Part shown: piece after piece, positions 62,986 through 64,000 of the stretch
Layout of the letters: each line of letters starts with the position of its first letter
Numbering within the stretch: position 1 is the first letter of the stretch
The notes under the pieces: model-generated
Seen by the model: the letters and a program-made list of their open reading frames with translations, nothing else
What the model was told of the DNA's origin: nothing
Database searches by the model: none
Assembly: GCF_000013865.1 (NCBI RefSeq)
Contig: NC_007948.1
Coordinates: forward strand, 806,001-870,000
Direction of reading: 5' to 3'
Source: Polaromonas sp. JS666
Lineage (GTDB): Bacteria > Pseudomonadota > Gammaproteobacteria > Burkholderiales > Burkholderiaceae_C
DNA: 64,000 nt
Position numbers and translations under genes: made by a program

Positions 62986-63261
62986 ATGAAGAAGTCCGTT
63001 TTCGGGGCTGTACATGCCCTGCTGGTGGTTGCCGCGCTGGTGCAGGGCACCGCTCATGTGCAGGCTACCGAGGCCGCACAAACCGCGACGCAGTCTGAAA
63101 AGGCCAAGCCCGGCAAAAAGCCGGCCAAACCTCAAGCCCGCGCCAGCAAGGTCAAGTTCATGCCCGGATCCGAAGAGACGGTCAGCCAGCGCGTGGCTCG
63201 CCTGAAGCGCGAATGCAAAGGGGCGGTGAACGCGGGTGCCTGCGAAGGCTATACGCGTTAA
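62986..63261 (+). CDS. Small secreted basic protein of unknown function
   Basis: The 91-residue protein has a signal peptide cleaved near HVQA-T (27/28). A Lys/Pro/Ala/Gln-rich linker spans 36-56, and the short C-terminal segment VARLKRECKGAVNAGACEGYTR carries two Cys (77 and 86). The site GGGAGAGGAA lies before the ATG. I recall similar tails in unnamed Comamonadaceae proteins but know no function. It converges on grxD. Confidence 0.75.
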   Translation: MKKSVFGAVHALLVVAALVQGTAHVQATEAAQTATQSEKAKPGKKPAKPQARASKVKFMPGSEETVSQRVARLKRECKGAVNAGACEGYTR

Positions 63262-63313
63262 CCGCGTGCCTGGCTCGCTGCGGTCGGGCCAGGGGGCAAT
63301 AACGAATCAGCTC

Positions 63314-63643
63314 TCAGGCGGTGGGCGTTCCCAGCACCTGCTGGAGTTCGCCGTTCTGGTACATCTCCATCATGATGTCCGAACCGCCAATGAACTCGCC
63401 CTTCACATACAGCTGGGGAATGGTGGGCCAATTGCTGTATTCCTTGATGCCGTGGCGGATTTCCTCGTCTTCCAGCACGTTCACCGTCACAGGCTTGTTC
63501 ACCCCGCAGGCTTTCAGCACCTGGATGGCGCGGCCTGAAAAGCCGCACATCGGGAACTGGGCCGTGCCTTTCATAAACAGGACGACGTCGCTGGATTTGA
63601 CGATCTGGTCAATGCGTTGCTGGGTGGTGTCGGTAGTGCTCAT
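63314..63643 (-). CDS. grxD: Monothiol glutaredoxin (Grx4 type)
   Basis: The 109-residue protein has the monothiol active site CGFS in FMKGTAQFPMCGFSGRAIQVLKACG, the WPTIPQLYVKGEFIGGSDIMMEMYQ glutathione-binding region and typical length. Grx4 carries 2Fe-2S clusters and partners with BolA proteins such as the one at 21.7 kb. It lies downstream of prmC on the same strand. Confidence 0.96.
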   Translation of the reverse strand: MSTTDTTQQRIDQIVKSSDVVLFMKGTAQFPMCGFSGRAIQVLKACGVNKPVTVNVLEDEEIRHGIKEYSNWPTIPQLYVKGEFIGGSDIMMEMYQNGELQQVLGTPTA

Positions 63644-63832
63644 GGTGAAATCCTTTTGGAATGGGCGCTCAGAGCCCGTGCGGGGTCGAAAAACAGAGGT
63701 TTTCGGCCGGGTCGTTCTTCAATAGATGGAATCTGGCAATCAGAATTCAACTATTTGATTATCCCGCTGTTTGAGGCCCGGTGCTCGGGTGCTACTGGTC
63801 CGTCCGGACCTGCCGAACTCCACGCGGGATAC

Positions 63833-64000
63833 TTAACCCGGCCATTGACCGCCCGAGCAGCGTGCGATGCCGGCCAGGTCCAGCCGGCTCTGGACCTGTG
63901 CGAAGCCCCGCTCGCGCAGGAGACCGCGTACCGCAGCCGCCTGGTCATAGCCGTGCTCCAGCAGCAGCCAGCCGCCGGGCGCCAGGTGTTCGGGCGCCTT
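63833..64000 (-). CDS. prmC: Peptide chain release factor glutamine methyltransferase PrmC (3' part)
   Basis: On the minus strand the frame open at the window edge encodes 55 residues, including APGGWLLLEHGYDQAAAVRG and DLAGIARCSGGQWPG, and stops at 63833. This is the C terminus of PrmC/HemK, where the EHG segment follows the methyltransferase core. PrmC methylates the GGQ Gln of release factors. The usual prfA-prmC-grxD order supports it. The 189 bp to grxD hold no gene. Confidence 0.88.
   Translation of the reverse strand, partial: KAPEHLAPGGWLLLEHGYDQAAAVRGLLRERGFAQVQSRLDLAGIARCSGGQWPG

Noticed and set aside
63751..63948. 65-codon minus-strand ORF at the right edge
   Set aside because: It is out of frame with the prmC 3' end, which matches the PrmC family in the neighbouring frame.

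Overview
The window looks like a chromosomal segment of a betaproteobacterium of the family Comamonadaceae, most like Polaromonas or Rhodoferax. This is an inference from gene order, high GC content and protein style; no database was searched. Almost everything is core housekeeping. The accessory or mobile material is one RAYT-type transposase unit at about 7.7-8.5 kb and several families of short intergenic repeats.

Layout. 1-6.2 kb: the end of a type IV pilus assembly operon (pilO partial, pilP, pilQ), then aroK, aroB and a dGTPase-like gene. 6.4-8.5 kb: an orphan periplasmic substrate-binding protein and the RAYT unit with perfect 17-bp inverted ends. 8.5-14.9 kb: gltB-gltD (glutamate synthase) behind a good sigma70-type promoter. 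15.3-23.2 kb: an outer-membrane lipid transport operon (mlaF, mlaE, mlaD, mlaA, mlaC, mlaB), a yadG/yadH-like ABC-2 exporter, a BolA-family gene and murA. 23.4-30.6 kb: a complete run of histidine genes (hisG D C B H A F I E). 30.6-33.3 kb: a small membrane protein, a HIT protein and tatABC. 33.3-37.2 kb: a DegS-like protease (minus strand), a NIF3 protein, pdxA and mscL (minus strand). 37.4-41.9 kb: cytochrome bc1 (petABC), sspA, sspB and tRNA-Thr. 42-49 kb: a DciA/DUF721 protein, an M23 peptidase, secA, argJ, an AAA ATPase and a MutT-like Nudix protein. 49-56 kb: proS with a lytic transglycosylase, rppH with a CNP1-like gene, then proB, obgE, rpmA and rplU. 56.1-63.3 kb: ispB, tRNA-Pro, pilB-pilC-pilD, coaE, zapD, yacG and a small secreted protein. 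63.3-64 kb: grxD and the 3' end of prmC on the minus strand.

Functional links. Both ends of the window encode type IV pilus parts: the secretin and its alignment proteins on the left, the motor, platform and prepilin peptidase on the right. The Rieske protein PetA is a likely Tat cargo and tatABC lies 4 kb from it. The mla genes, the yadGH exporter and murA are all envelope functions transcribed in the same direction.

The least explained features are intergenic. (i) A GC-rich repeat of about 85-100 bp carrying two hairpins occurs eight times, all between 20.6 and 41.2 kb, with compensatory base changes in its stems. Two 145-bp copies flank yadH as inverted repeats. The repeat often starts or ends within a few bases of a stop or start codon, and its G-run appears to serve as ribosome binding site for yadH and hisF. 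(ii) A 103-bp palindrome follows mlaB. (iii) A strong hairpin lies just before the secA start where an SD would be expected. (iv) A small AT-rich palindrome family is scattered between genes.
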